Part shown: positions 27,888-35,828 of the stretch, piece by piece
Numbering within the stretch: position 1 is the first letter of the stretch
Layout of the letters: each line of letters opens with the position of its first letter
Assembly: GCF_018130465.1 (NCBI RefSeq)
Contig: NZ_JAFCKJ010000017.1
Span: 115,036 to 179,035 of the forward strand
DNA length: 64,000 nt
Direction: 5' to 3'
From: Bradyrhizobium canariense
Lineage (GTDB): Bacteria; Pseudomonadota; Alphaproteobacteria; Rhizobiales; Xanthobacteraceae
Notes under the pieces: generated by a model
What the model saw: the letters and a program-made list of their open reading frames with translations, nothing else
Told to the model about the DNA's origin: nothing
Database searches by the model: none
Program-made: the position numbers and the translations under genes

Positions 27888-27929
27888 ACAAGGCTTGCAC
27901 GCTTCGAAACAAGGCTTACCCGCTTCGAA
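27888..27929. repeat. 21-bp imperfect tandem duplication in the 358-bp gap before araC
   Basis: ACAAGGCTTGCACGCTTCGAA (27888-27908) is followed directly by a copy with two changes (27909-27929). The stretch preceding it, ATCGGACAAGGC, recurs as ATCGGACAAAGC near 28075. Nothing coding is visible in 27839-28196. Its 3' end carries a 16-bp palindrome. Confidence 0.75.
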
Positions 27930-28139
27930 ATTCGGCCGTCCCGCGCCACGAGCGCGCCCGATCGCGGCATCGATGTGACGGCCGTGTGGCGGCCTGCCCG
28001 CTTTCTCACCGGCATTTTCCCTCCCCGCCCGCTCGTCGTGCGTTCGCGAAAGCGCGGGCCGGCTTGGAGCAGGATCGGACAAAGCATGGCGGGTTCAGGA
28101 AATACGCCCGGCAATCGCGGCGCATAGAACACGCGCCGT

Positions 28140-28155
28140 TCCGTACAAATACGGA
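28140..28155. promoter_or_regulatory. 16-bp palindrome TCCGTA-CAAA-TACGGA upstream of araC-type gene
   Basis: TCCGTA and TACGGA are exact complements around CAAA, 42 bp before the regulator ATG. The 14-base core CCGTACAAATACGG recurs in reverse orientation at 61159-61172, upstream of a FixJ-type regulator. A dimeric regulator site is the natural reading. Confidence 0.5.
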
Positions 28156-28196
28156 CGACTGATCGAAAGCCCGAGCTGATCAGCAGGAGCCACACC

Positions 28197-29156
28197 ATGA
28201 CCGGGAACACCGCACTCATGCGCAATCCCTCGCACAAGAGCTTGCCGCCCGTGCCTGACGCACAGCCTGACGACCGTTCGACGTCCGAGCGGCGCGCCGC
28301 CGACGCGGAGATGGCGCGCGTGCTCAGGACCGAGCCGTTTCGCATAGCGTTGGACTCCTCCGGTGCCGGTATCGCGCACTGGAAGCATGATCCGCTGCAC
28401 GACGTCGTCGAGCCCATGAGCCACCACGTGATCATGGCCTACAACGGCGTGATGCAGCGCATGGAGCGGCGCTCGGGAAAATCGGTTGCGATCGGCACGT
28501 TTCGTCCCGGGGCCCTGATCATCATTCCGGAAGGATCGAGCTCGCGATGGGATATCCCGAAGCCTGTCGACGTCGTTCAACTCTATCTTCCCGATGCAAT
28601 CCTGAAGCGCGTTGCGGAGGAAGCCGGGACCGCCGGACCGGCCGACCTGCTGGAGCGAACGGCGCATCCTGATCCCATCACGTCCCGACTGCTCCTGAGC
28701 GCGGCCGATACGCTGGAGGGCCATGGCGCGCTGGATACGCTATTCCGGCATCAATTGACCGATCTTCTGGCCACGCGCCTTTTGGCTGCGCACGCAGGCT
28801 CGCCAACCACGTTCCAGCCGACGATGGGCGGGCTGTCGCCGAAGGTCCTGCTCCGTGCGATCGAACGATTGCGCTCTGACAGCGAAGCGGACGTCTCGCT
28901 CGATGCGCTGGCGTCCGATGCCGGCTTATCGCGCTTTCATTTCTGCCGGTCCTTCAAGGAGAGCACCGGGCTTTCGCCGCATGCCTGGCTGCGCCAGCAC
29001 CGGCTCGAGCAGGCCATGAACATGCTGCGGGAGAGCGACGAATCGGTCGTCTCGGTCGCCGCGGCGCTTGGTTACTCCTCGCAGACCGCCTTCGCCGCGG
29101 CATTCAAGAAGCTGACGGGCGAGACGCCGAGCGATTGGCGCAGGCGCGTGCGTTAG
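28197..29156 (+). CDS. AraC family transcriptional regulator
   Basis: The product is 319 residues. The N-terminal half is a cupin-like sensor (FRPGALIIIPEGSSSRWDIP). The C-terminal half has two helix-turn-helix units: VSLDALASDAGLSRFHFCRSFKESTG and SVVSVAAALGYSSQTAFAAAFKKLTGETPSDWRR, the standard AraC/XylS signature. GGAG lies 9 bases before the ATG. It is followed, on the same strand, by a degenerate hydrolase-like gene and an NDH-2-like oxidoreductase, which are candidate targets. The inducer is unknown. Confidence 0.92.
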   Translation: MTGNTALMRNPSHKSLPPVPDAQPDDRSTSERRAADAEMARVLRTEPFRIALDSSGAGIAHWKHDPLHDVVEPMSHHVIMAYNGVMQRMERRSGKSVAIGTFRPGALIIIPEGSSSRWDIPKPVDVVQLYLPDAILKRVAEEAGTAGPADLLERTAHPDPITSRLLLSAADTLEGHGALDTLFRHQLTDLLATRLLAAHAGSPTTFQPTMGGLSPKVLLRAIERLRSDSEADVSLDALASDAGLSRFHFCRSFKESTGLSPHAWLRQHRLEQAMNMLRESDESVVSVAAALGYSSQTAFAAAFKKLTGETPSDWRRRVR

Positions 29157-29254
29157 CAGCAATCTCTCGACAGCGACGGCAATCGCGCTGGGGCAACGGC
29201 AAATCGGGTCGGCTACATCATGACCATGTCCAGACCAATCGAGGGAGACCAAAG

Positions 29255-29545
29255 ATGACCTGGAAAGACTTCGTCAGCCGACGGCTGATGTCATCACGGC
29301 GCCGAAGCCTCGCGACCGCGACCTTGTACGGACTCTCCCTGGCCGTTCGCTTCACGTCGGCGACGGGCGAGGAGGTGGAAATTCCGGCGTACTCCATGCA
29401 TCCGACGCATCCGCTGGTTTCGATCATGACTCGAAATGACCCTGGCCTGCCCTATCAGGACTGGGGTCCAAGGGAGCCTCAACCGCTCGTCCTTCGCTAC
29501 AGCTTGCCGCCGCGTTCGCCGCTGCAACGCTGCATGGCGCCTTAA
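29255..29545 (+). pseudogene. Short exported protein, probably a truncated alpha/beta-hydrolase (haloperoxidase-like)
   Basis: The 96-residue frame starts at an ATG with GGGAG 8 bases upstream. Its N terminus carries a twin-arginine-like stretch (SRRRSLATATLYGLSLA). Further on, RNDPGLPYQDWGPREPQPLV resembles the N-terminal DGTxIFYKDWGPKDxQPLV of non-haem haloperoxidase-like hydrolases. The frame then ends without the HGW motif, nucleophile elbow or His. I read it as the 5' part of a decayed exported hydrolase. It could instead be a genuine short protein; the family match is short and by eye. Confidence 0.4.
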
Positions 29546-29651
29546 GACCGGCGATCGACTTCACCTCTTCGTGCCGCTGCCGGACGCTGCCCTCAACGCA
29601 GCAGCGCGGTCGCGCGCGAACCTTCGAAAAGCGCAAACAAGGAGCAAACCC

Positions 29652-30872
29652 ATGCGAATCCTCATCATCGGCGCCGGCTTCGCCGGCATGTACGCCGCCC
29701 TCTCTGCAGCCCGCCTGCGCGAGATCCAGGGGGTTTCGCCAGAACAGCTCGAGATCGCGCTGGTTGCGCCCGAGCCTGTGCTCGTGATTCGCCCGCGGCT
29801 CTATGAACCGAAGCCCGAGACCCTGTCGGCGCCGCTGCTCGATGTGCTCAAGGCCATCGACGTCACCTATGTGCAAGGCAGCGCCGAGACCATCAACACC
29901 GAAGCTCGAACGGTGCAGATCGCCACCACCACCAAGGGAACCGGCAAGGGCACCAGGAAGACGCTCTCTTACGATCGCCTCGTCGTGGCCACGGGCAGCC
30001 GGCTGTTCCGTCCGAACATTCCGGGCCTCGCCGAGCACGGCTTCAGCGTCGATACGCTCAACGATGCCGTTGCGCTCGACAAGCATCTGCATGGTCTCAC
30101 GAGGCGGCCCGCCGTGAACGGACGCGACACGGTGGTCGTCGCCGGCGGCGGCTTCACCGGGATCGAGGCGGCCACCGAAATGCCGGCGCGGCTGCGCGAA
30201 ATCCTGGGCGCCGACGCCAAGACTCGCGTCATCATCGTCGAGCGCAACAATGCGATCGCACCCGACATGGGTGCAGGCGCCCGCCCCGTCATCGAGGAAG
30301 CCCTGCGCAAGGTTGGGGTCGAGACACGGCTCGGCGCCGGTGTCGCCTCGCTCGATCAATCCGGCGTCACGCTATCGAACGGCGAACGCATCGAAACCGA
30401 GACCGTGATCTGGGCGGCGGGTATTCGCGCCGCGCCGCTGACCACACAGATTCCCGCCGGGCGCGACAATTTCGGCCGGCTGCTGGTGGACCGCGATCTG
30501 CGCGTGCCCGGCGTCACCGGCGTCTTCGCCACCGGCGATGCTGCGCGAGCCGCCTGCGACGACGACGGCAATCACGCGCTGATGTCGTGCCAGCACGCCA
30601 CGCGGATGGGCGCCTTTGCCGGCAACAACGCCGCGGCCGAGCTGCTGGGCGTGCCGACCAGGCCCTATCACCAGAAGGCCTACGTCACCTGCCTCGACCT
30701 CGGCGAAGCCGGTGCGCTGTTCACACGCGGCTGGGAGCGCAAGGTCGAGATGGTCGGCGACGTCGCCAAGAAGACCAAGCGTGAGATCAACACCGTCTGG
30801 ATCTATCCGCCAAAGGCGGAGCGCGCCCTGGCGCTCGCGTCGGCCGATCCGGAACGCGTGACCGATGTCTAG
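29652..30872 (+). CDS. NAD(P)/FAD-dependent oxidoreductase, NDH-2-like
   Basis: The product is 406 residues with two Rossmann motifs: [20 protein letters not shown] at the N terminus binds FAD, and [17 protein letters not shown] near 160 binds NAD(P)H. The VFATGDAA motif near 295 contacts FAD. The layout is that of type II NADH dehydrogenases and related pyridine nucleotide-disulphide oxidoreductases. No membrane helix is visible, so attachment would be peripheral. The ATG at 29652 has AAGGAG 7 bases upstream. The last 19 codons and following spacer are duplicated at about 33846-33944. It precedes the acetoacetate decarboxylase gene by 77 bp. Confidence 0.88.
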   Translation: MRILIIGAGFAGMYAALSAARLREIQGVSPEQLEIALVAPEPVLVIRPRLYEPKPETLSAPLLDVLKAIDVTYVQGSAETINTEARTVQIATTTKGTGKGTRKTLSYDRLVVATGSRLFRPNIPGLAEHGFSVDTLNDAVALDKHLHGLTRRPAVNGRDTVVVAGGGFTGIEAATEMPARLREILGADAKTRVIIVERNNAIAPDMGAGARPVIEEALRKVGVETRLGAGVASLDQSGVTLSNGERIETETVIWAAGIRAAPLTTQIPAGRDNFGRLLVDRDLRVPGVTGVFATGDAARAACDDDGNHALMSCQHATRMGAFAGNNAAAELLGVPTRPYHQKAYVTCLDLGEAGALFTRGWERKVEMVGDVAKKTKREINTVWIYPPKAERALALASADPERVTDV

Positions 30873-30949
30873 ACGCCCCAGGTGATGACGGTCGCGCCCG
30901 TGCAGGGCGCGGCCCGCCACTGCAGACCAACCACTCAGGATCCCGCACC

Positions 30950-31744
30950 ATGAACCAGCAAATCCGCAACGTCGCGTTCGCCATGCCGCTGACGAACCCA
31001 GCCTTCCCCCCCGGCCCATATCGCTTCATCAACCGCGAATATTTCATCATCCAGTACCGAACGGACCCGGAGGCATTGCGCCGCATCGTGCCGGAGCCGC
31101 TGGAGCTGACTGAGCCTGTGGTGAATTACGAATTCATTCGCATGCCCGATTCCACCGGCTTCGGCGACTACACGGAAAGCGGCCAGATCATCCCGGTGTC
31201 CTTCCGCGGCCAGACCGGCAGCTTCGTCCACCAGATGTACCTCAACGATCATCCGCCGATCGCCGGCGGCCGCGAACTGTGGGGCTTTCCCAAGAAGCTG
31301 GCACAGCCGAAGCTGGCCGTCGAGACCGATACCCTGGTCGGTACGCTCGACTACGGCTCGGTACGCATCGCTACCGGCACCATGGGCTACAAGCATCGCG
31401 CCCTCGATATTTCCGCCGAAGCACGGAAGCTCGTCGCGCCCAATTTCCTGCTGAAGATCATTCCGCATGTCGATGGCACCGCACGCATTTGCGAGCTCGT
31501 GCGCTTCCATCTCGAAGACGTGACGGTGAAGGGCGCATGGACGGGACCCGCCGCACTCGATCTTTACTCCCATGCGCTCGCACCGGTCGCCGAGCTGCCG
31601 GTTCTTCAGGTGCTCTCGGCCAAGCATATCGTTGCCGACCTGACGCTCGGACTCGGCACCGTGGTGCACGACTATCTGGAGCGGTCCGCGGTGGCGCGAC
31701 GTGGGGCCGGATCTGAAATCCTGACCGAAACACACCCCGGCTGA
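30950..31744 (+). CDS. adc: Acetoacetate decarboxylase
   Basis: A 264-residue enzyme that converts acetoacetate to acetone and CO2 through a Schiff base. The active-site lysine is Lys 115 in [14 protein letters not shown], and the assisting Glu is Glu 76 in YTESGQ. Both fall at the same numbers as in the Clostridium enzyme. Its length and ends fit the family. It is followed 32 bp later by a patatin and then by 3-hydroxybutyrate dehydrogenase. This is a common alphaproteobacterial grouping around polyhydroxybutyrate and ketone-body turnover (established for the arrangement; the exact role is inferred). Confidence 0.93.
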   Translation: MNQQIRNVAFAMPLTNPAFPPGPYRFINREYFIIQYRTDPEALRRIVPEPLELTEPVVNYEFIRMPDSTGFGDYTESGQIIPVSFRGQTGSFVHQMYLNDHPPIAGGRELWGFPKKLAQPKLAVETDTLVGTLDYGSVRIATGTMGYKHRALDISAEARKLVAPNFLLKIIPHVDGTARICELVRFHLEDVTVKGAWTGPAALDLYSHALAPVAELPVLQVLSAKHIVADLTLGLGTVVHDYLERSAVARRGAGSEILTETHPG

Positions 31745-31776
31745 CCGAACAGGTCGCATTGCAAGGAGTAGTCGCC

Positions 31777-32949
31777 ATGTTCAACGTGACGCGCGAACAA
31801 ATCGATGCCGCACGACCGATCAATCCGCTGCCCTATGATGTCGTTGCGCTAGTGCTGCAGGGCGGCGGCGCGCTCGGCGCCTATCAGGCAGGCGTCTACG
31901 AAGGCTTGCACGAGGCCGGGATCCGGCCGAACTGGCTGGCGGGCATCTCGATCGGCGCGCTGAACGCGGCCATCATCGCGGGCTCCCCGGAACACGAGCG
32001 CGTGGCGCGGCTGCGCGAGTTCTGGGAGACGATCTGCGCGACGCCGGTGGAATGGCCTGCCGGCGAGGGACTGGCTGGTGCGCTGCCCTTCGCGTTCGAC
32101 TTCAACTCCCTGCACAACACGCTTGCTGCGATGCGCGCGCTGTTCCAGGGCCAGCCCGGCTTCTTCAGGCCGCGCTTTCCGTCACCCTTGTGGTCGCCCT
32201 TCTCGGGTGACGCCGCGACCAGCTTCTATGACACGGCGCCGTTGCACCGGACGCTGGAACAGTTCGTCGATTTCGACCGGCTGAACTCGGGCGAAGTGCG
32301 TGTCAGCGTCGGCGCAGTCAACGTCCGGACCGGCAATCTCACCTATTTCGACACAGCCGAGCGGCGGCTCGGTCCGAAACACTTCATGGCTTCGGGCGCG
32401 CTGCCGCCCGGCTTCCCTGCGGTCGAAATCGACTCCGAGCATTACTGGGATGGCGGCGTGGTCTCCAACACGCCTCTCTCGCGCGTCCTGTCGGGCGACG
32501 CGAAAGACACGCTGACGTTCCAGATCGATCTCTGGTCGGCCCGGGGCCGCGTGCCACACGACATGATGGAGGTATCGAGCCGGCAGAAGGACATTCAGTA
32601 TTCCAGTCGCACCCGCGCCGTCACCGACCAGGCGCTGCGCATGCAGAAGATGCGGCAGGCGCTGCAGCGGACGATCGACAGATTGCCTGAGGCCGCAAGA
32701 AATGATCCCGAGATGCGCGCCATCGCGGAGCTCGCCCGTCACCGCTCCCACAACATCATCCACCTGATCTACCAGTCCAAGCTCCACGAAGGTCACTCCA
32801 AGGACTACGAGTTCGGACCGAAGGCGATGCGCGCGCACTGGCAAAGTGGACGGGACGACATCCGCCGGACGCTAGCCGACGGACGGCGCCTTGAGCCGCC
32901 GCCTTCTGAACTCGGCATCGTCACCCACGACGTTCACCGCCGCGATTGA
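31777..32949 (+). CDS. Patatin-like phospholipase/esterase
   Basis: A 390-residue serine hydrolase. LVLQGGGALGAYQAGVYEGL (about 26-45) supplies the oxyanion hole, GISIGALNAA (Ser about 58) the nucleophile, and YWDGGVVSN (Asp about 224) the second catalytic residue. The C-terminal region after 270 resembles the extension (DUF3734) seen in patatins that sit beside 3-hydroxybutyrate dehydrogenase. The start at 31777 has AAGGAG 8 bases upstream. The substrate is either a membrane lipid or, given its neighbours, a polyhydroxybutyrate granule component (inference). Confidence 0.9.
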   Translation: MFNVTREQIDAARPINPLPYDVVALVLQGGGALGAYQAGVYEGLHEAGIRPNWLAGISIGALNAAIIAGSPEHERVARLREFWETICATPVEWPAGEGLAGALPFAFDFNSLHNTLAAMRALFQGQPGFFRPRFPSPLWSPFSGDAATSFYDTAPLHRTLEQFVDFDRLNSGEVRVSVGAVNVRTGNLTYFDTAERRLGPKHFMASGALPPGFPAVEIDSEHYWDGGVVSNTPLSRVLSGDAKDTLTFQIDLWSARGRVPHDMMEVSSRQKDIQYSSRTRAVTDQALRMQKMRQALQRTIDRLPEAARNDPEMRAIAELARHRSHNIIHLIYQSKLHEGHSKDYEFGPKAMRAHWQSGRDDIRRTLADGRRLEPPPSELGIVTHDVHRRD

Positions 32950-32983
32950 CGTCGCCGGCAACCATCATCGAAGGGAATTTTTC

Positions 32984-33766
32984 ATGTTGAAAGGCAAGGT
33001 AGCGATCGTCACCGGATCCACCAGCGGCATTGGCCTCGGGATCGCAAGAGAGCTGGCCAGGCTCGGCGCCGATATCGTCCTGAACGGCCTTGGCGATCCG
33101 GGGGAGATCGAGAAGATCCGCAGCGGCATCGAACACGAGGACGGCGTGCGCGTCGCCTATGACGGCGCCGACATGTCGGATGGTGAGGCCGTGCGCGGCA
33201 TGATCGAGGCGACGATCGAAAACTTCGGACGGCTCGACATCCTCGTCAACAATGCCGGCATCCAGTTCACCGCACCGGTCGAGGAGTTTCCGCCCGCCAA
33301 GTGGAAGGCCATTCTGGACATCAATCTGTCTGCCGCGTTTCACGGCATCGCTTCAGCCGTGCCTCAGATGAAAAAGCAGCGATGGGGCCGCATCGTCAAC
33401 ATCGCCTCCGCGCATGGTCTCGTCGCATCCACCCACAAGGCGGCCTATGTCGCGGCCAAGCATGGCCTCGTCGGCCTTAGCAAGGTGGTAGGCCTTGAAA
33501 CCGCCGGCAGCGGTGTCACTTGCAACGCGGTCTGTCCCGGCTGGGTGCGCACGCCGCTCGTGGAGAAACAGATTAGCGACATCGCGGCGGAGAAAGGCAT
33601 CAGCCAGAAGGAAGCGACCGAAGAGCTTCTCGCCGAGAAGCAGCCGTCGCTGGACTTCGCCTCGCCGAAGCAGCTCGGCGGCACCGTCGCCTTCTTGTGC
33701 TCGGACGCTGCCGACCAGATCACCGGCACGACGATCTCCGTCGATGGCGGCTGGACGGCGCGATGA
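32984..33766 (+). CDS. bdhA: 3-hydroxybutyrate dehydrogenase (short-chain dehydrogenase)
   Basis: A 260-residue SDR that interconverts 3-hydroxybutyrate and acetoacetate with NAD. VTGSTSGIGLGIA binds the cofactor, NNAGIQ follows, and the catalytic Ser-Tyr-Lys set is in NIASAHGLVASTHKAAYVAAKHG. The motifs around CNAVCPGWVRTPLVEKQI and the C terminus DQITGTTISVDGGWTAR fit the BdhA branch closely. The ATG at 32984 has AAGGGA 7 bases upstream. Together with Adc it would route 3-hydroxybutyrate through acetoacetate to acetone. Confidence 0.93.
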   Translation: MLKGKVAIVTGSTSGIGLGIARELARLGADIVLNGLGDPGEIEKIRSGIEHEDGVRVAYDGADMSDGEAVRGMIEATIENFGRLDILVNNAGIQFTAPVEEFPPAKWKAILDINLSAAFHGIASAVPQMKKQRWGRIVNIASAHGLVASTHKAAYVAAKHGLVGLSKVVGLETAGSGVTCNAVCPGWVRTPLVEKQISDIAAEKGISQKEATEELLAEKQPSLDFASPKQLGGTVAFLCSDAADQITGTTISVDGGWTAR

Positions 33767-33774
33767 TTGCCCAT

Positions 33775-33899
33775 CACTCACATCGTGCCCGTCAGGCGAT
33801 GGATGGGCGATGTGGCAGCCGGCCGGACCGTTGCCTTGCGAGAATGCGCGCGCCGCCGCACTCACTTCGGCCGATCCGGAGCGCGTGACCAATCTCTAA
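33775..33899 (+). pseudogene. Remnant of a second NDH-2-like gene (3' end only)
   Basis: After bdhA the DNA encodes [17 protein letters not shown] and a stop, matching the oxidoreductase ending [17 protein letters not shown]. The DNA match continues into the spacer (30840-30918 against 33867-33944). No start codon, ribosome site or upstream domain remains. In another frame upstream, WMGDVAAGRT faintly recalls the preceding part of that gene. It is a decayed duplicate that now fills the gap before the next gene. Confidence 0.65.
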
Positions 33900-34009
33900 C
33901 GCACCAAACGATGACGGCCGCGCTCTCCCTGGCGGCGCGGCCTGCTCAACCAGGACCAGCCAGAGTCAAGACCATGCAAGCACCTCAACCCTCGAAACAG
34001 GAGACCAAC

Positions 34010-34927
34010 ATGAATCTGCACAACACCTCATATCCCGTGTCATCGGGACCCGAAGAGCTCGTTCCGTCGCGCTATGCGCTGAAGATCGGCGAGATCGACG
34101 TGCTGGTGGTCAGCGATGGCGTGCTGCCGCTGCCGACCACGATGTTGGCACACAACGCCGACCCGGCGGTCCGGGCGACCTGGCTGCACGACATGTTCCT
34201 GCCGCAGGACGCTTTCGACTGGGCGCTGAACGCCGTCATGGTCCGCAGCGGCGGCAAGACCATCCTCATCGACGCCGGACTGGGCTCGGACCCGAACTTG
34301 CACTTGCCGCGGGCCGGGCAGTTGATCAAGCGACTGGCGGCCGCCGGCATCGATCTTTCGTCCGTGACCGATCTGGTGCTGACCCATTTGCACATGGACC
34401 ACATTGGCGGGCTGATGGTCGACGGGGTGAAGGAGCAGCTGCGCAAGGACCTGCGGATCCACGTTGCGGCCGCCGAGGTCAAGTTCTGGGAACAGCCCGA
34501 TTTCTCCCGGACTGCCATGCCGGAAGGGTTCCCGGACGCGCTTCGATCGACGGCCAAGCGGTTCCTGAAGGAATACGGCAGTCAGCTGCGGTTGTTCGAT
34601 GACGCGCACGAGATTGCGCCTGGCGTCGTCGCCCGTCGTACCGGCGGTCACACCCCCGGACATAGCGTGGTTCGCATGGCGTCCGGCGGTGACGCGCTGA
34701 CATTCGCCGGCGACGCCGTGTTTGCCGTCGGGTTCGAGCAACCCGACTGGCACAACGGTTTCGAACACGACCCCGAGGAGGCCGCGCGCGTTCGTATCCG
34801 CCTGTTGCGACAGCTTGCCGAGACCGGCGAGATGCTGGTGGCCACGCACCTGCCGTTCCCGTCCGTGGGTCGGGTGGCAGCCGACGGCGACGCCTTTCGT
34901 TGGGTGCCGGTGTTCTGGGACTACTGA
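34010..34927 (+). CDS. Metallo-beta-lactamase-fold hydrolase
   Basis: The product is 305 residues with a full metal site: HLHMDHIGG (His 126, His 128, Asp 130, His 131), RTGGHTPGHSV, FAGDAVF and ATHLPFP. It resembles soluble AHL-lactonase/alkylsulfatase-like members with an N-terminal cap (GEIDVLVVSDGVLPLPTTMLAHN). The substrate is unknown. I chose the ATG at 34010 because AGGAG lies 6 bases upstream. A longer reading reaches back through the pseudogene remnant. It is last of the ketone-body cluster strand run. Confidence 0.87.
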   Translation: MNLHNTSYPVSSGPEELVPSRYALKIGEIDVLVVSDGVLPLPTTMLAHNADPAVRATWLHDMFLPQDAFDWALNAVMVRSGGKTILIDAGLGSDPNLHLPRAGQLIKRLAAAGIDLSSVTDLVLTHLHMDHIGGLMVDGVKEQLRKDLRIHVAAAEVKFWEQPDFSRTAMPEGFPDALRSTAKRFLKEYGSQLRLFDDAHEIAPGVVARRTGGHTPGHSVVRMASGGDALTFAGDAVFAVGFEQPDWHNGFEHDPEEAARVRIRLLRQLAETGEMLVATHLPFPSVGRVAADGDAFRWVPVFWDY

Positions 34928-35043
34928 CCGCTTGCCGGGTTAGAGCCGAAGCAGGGCGCGGACTCGATGAGCCCGCGCCCTCGAAAACAGGATCAAGCAT
35001 CGACCCTCGCGGCGATCGCCCCGCTGAGACGGCCGGTGCGGGC

Positions 35044-35166
35044 TCACTTGACCTGCTTGGCCGTGTGGATCTCGACGAACTCGGCATCGGGATGCGCGAC
35101 GATGGTGGCGACCATGATACCGCTGATGATCAGCGACCAGACGGTGTTCCAATAAATCCAAAACAC
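35044..35166 (-). CDS. Small membrane protein (40 aa)
   Basis: A GTG at 35166 with GGAGG 7 bases upstream starts a 40-codon frame. The peptide has one hydrophobic helix (WSLIISGIMVATIVA) and a polar tail (DAEFVEIHTAKQVK), preceded by a Trp/Tyr-rich start typical of single-span proteins. Strong ribosome site and composition support it as a real gene. Function is unknown. It follows another small frame on the same strand. Confidence 0.55.
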   Translation of the reverse strand: MFWIYWNTVWSLIISGIMVATIVAHPDAEFVEIHTAKQVK

Positions 35167-35260
35167 GTGCCAGCCTCCGTTTCGATCTGCTCCGCTCGCG
35201 ATCAGGGTAACGGCAAGGCGAGGCTGCCGTTCCCAGTGCGAGTGCGGCGCGGGCGAGCTG

Positions 35261-35437
35261 CTATTTTGGTTTGGTCGGCGCGGAGTTGCGATCGGTTTGA
35301 CCGGTGTGGCGCTTTGCCACGACGTCCTCATCTCGCGCACCCTCGCGCGGACGCGGCGGCGGCTTGGGCTGGCCGGCCTGACCGCCATGCTTGCCGCCCA
35401 TGTCGGGCTTACCTTCAAGATCGTTTTCACGGGGCAT
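35261..35437 (-). CDS. Small hydrophilic protein (58 aa)
   Basis: An ATG at 35437 opens a 58-codon frame. The peptide is rich in Gly, Pro, Lys, Arg and Asp (MPRENDLEGKPDMGGKHGGQ at its start, ending NSAPTKPK) and looks disordered. The regular amino-acid mix with no Cys, Trp or Leu runs, against garbled peptides in the other frames, argues for real coding. The ribosome site is weak. It lies 94 bp upstream of the 40-residue membrane protein gene on the same strand. No other feature is seen in 35167-35554. Confidence 0.5.
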   Translation of the reverse strand: MPRENDLEGKPDMGGKHGGQAGQPKPPPRPREGARDEDVVAKRHTGQTDRNSAPTKPK

Positions 35438-35554
35438 GCCGGTTCAATGCGCTCGCGCGGCATTGGTTCGTTTCGCCTGTGAACGAGTTCATAGGATCGC
35501 CGCGATTTGCAGTGCACGATCGCCAGGCACGCCCCCGGGAGCATTCTCATTCAT

Positions 35555-35707
35555 ATGACTGACGGATTCGGCCTGATGCGGAAACGACTCGTCGCCTGGA
35601 CGATCCTGACCTGCGCGCTGCTGGCGGTCACCGTGTGGACCGTGCTCGGGCCGCCCCGCCACCCGCCCGGCCCCCATCTGCCCTCCCGCACAGCGGCGAT
35701 GCGGTAG
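35555..35707 (+). CDS. Small membrane protein (50 aa)
   Basis: The frame from ATG 35555 encodes 50 residues with one clear helix (LVAWTILTCALLAVTVWTVLG) and a proline-rich tail. A second in-frame ATG precedes RKRLVAW. No strong ribosome site is seen, so the call rests on the clean membrane segment and the absence of any other gene here. It is 121 bp ahead of the exported lactonase-like gene. Confidence 0.4.
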   Translation: MTDGFGLMRKRLVAWTILTCALLAVTVWTVLGPPRHPPGPHLPSRTAAMR

Positions 35708-35828
35708 ACCTCCCACCGATGCCATTTCGGCATCGATCGATCCCAATTGGAATTTGGTGCTGCGGGGCGGCTGCCGCTATCCTCGCCGGCAAAACGACAA
35801 ATGCCGCACCGGCATCCAGGAGGACCCC

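Noticed and set aside
35297-35482. Plus-strand 61-codon frame with a hydrophobic centre
   Set aside because: It overlaps the more protein-like minus-strand 58-codon frame and has no ribosome site.
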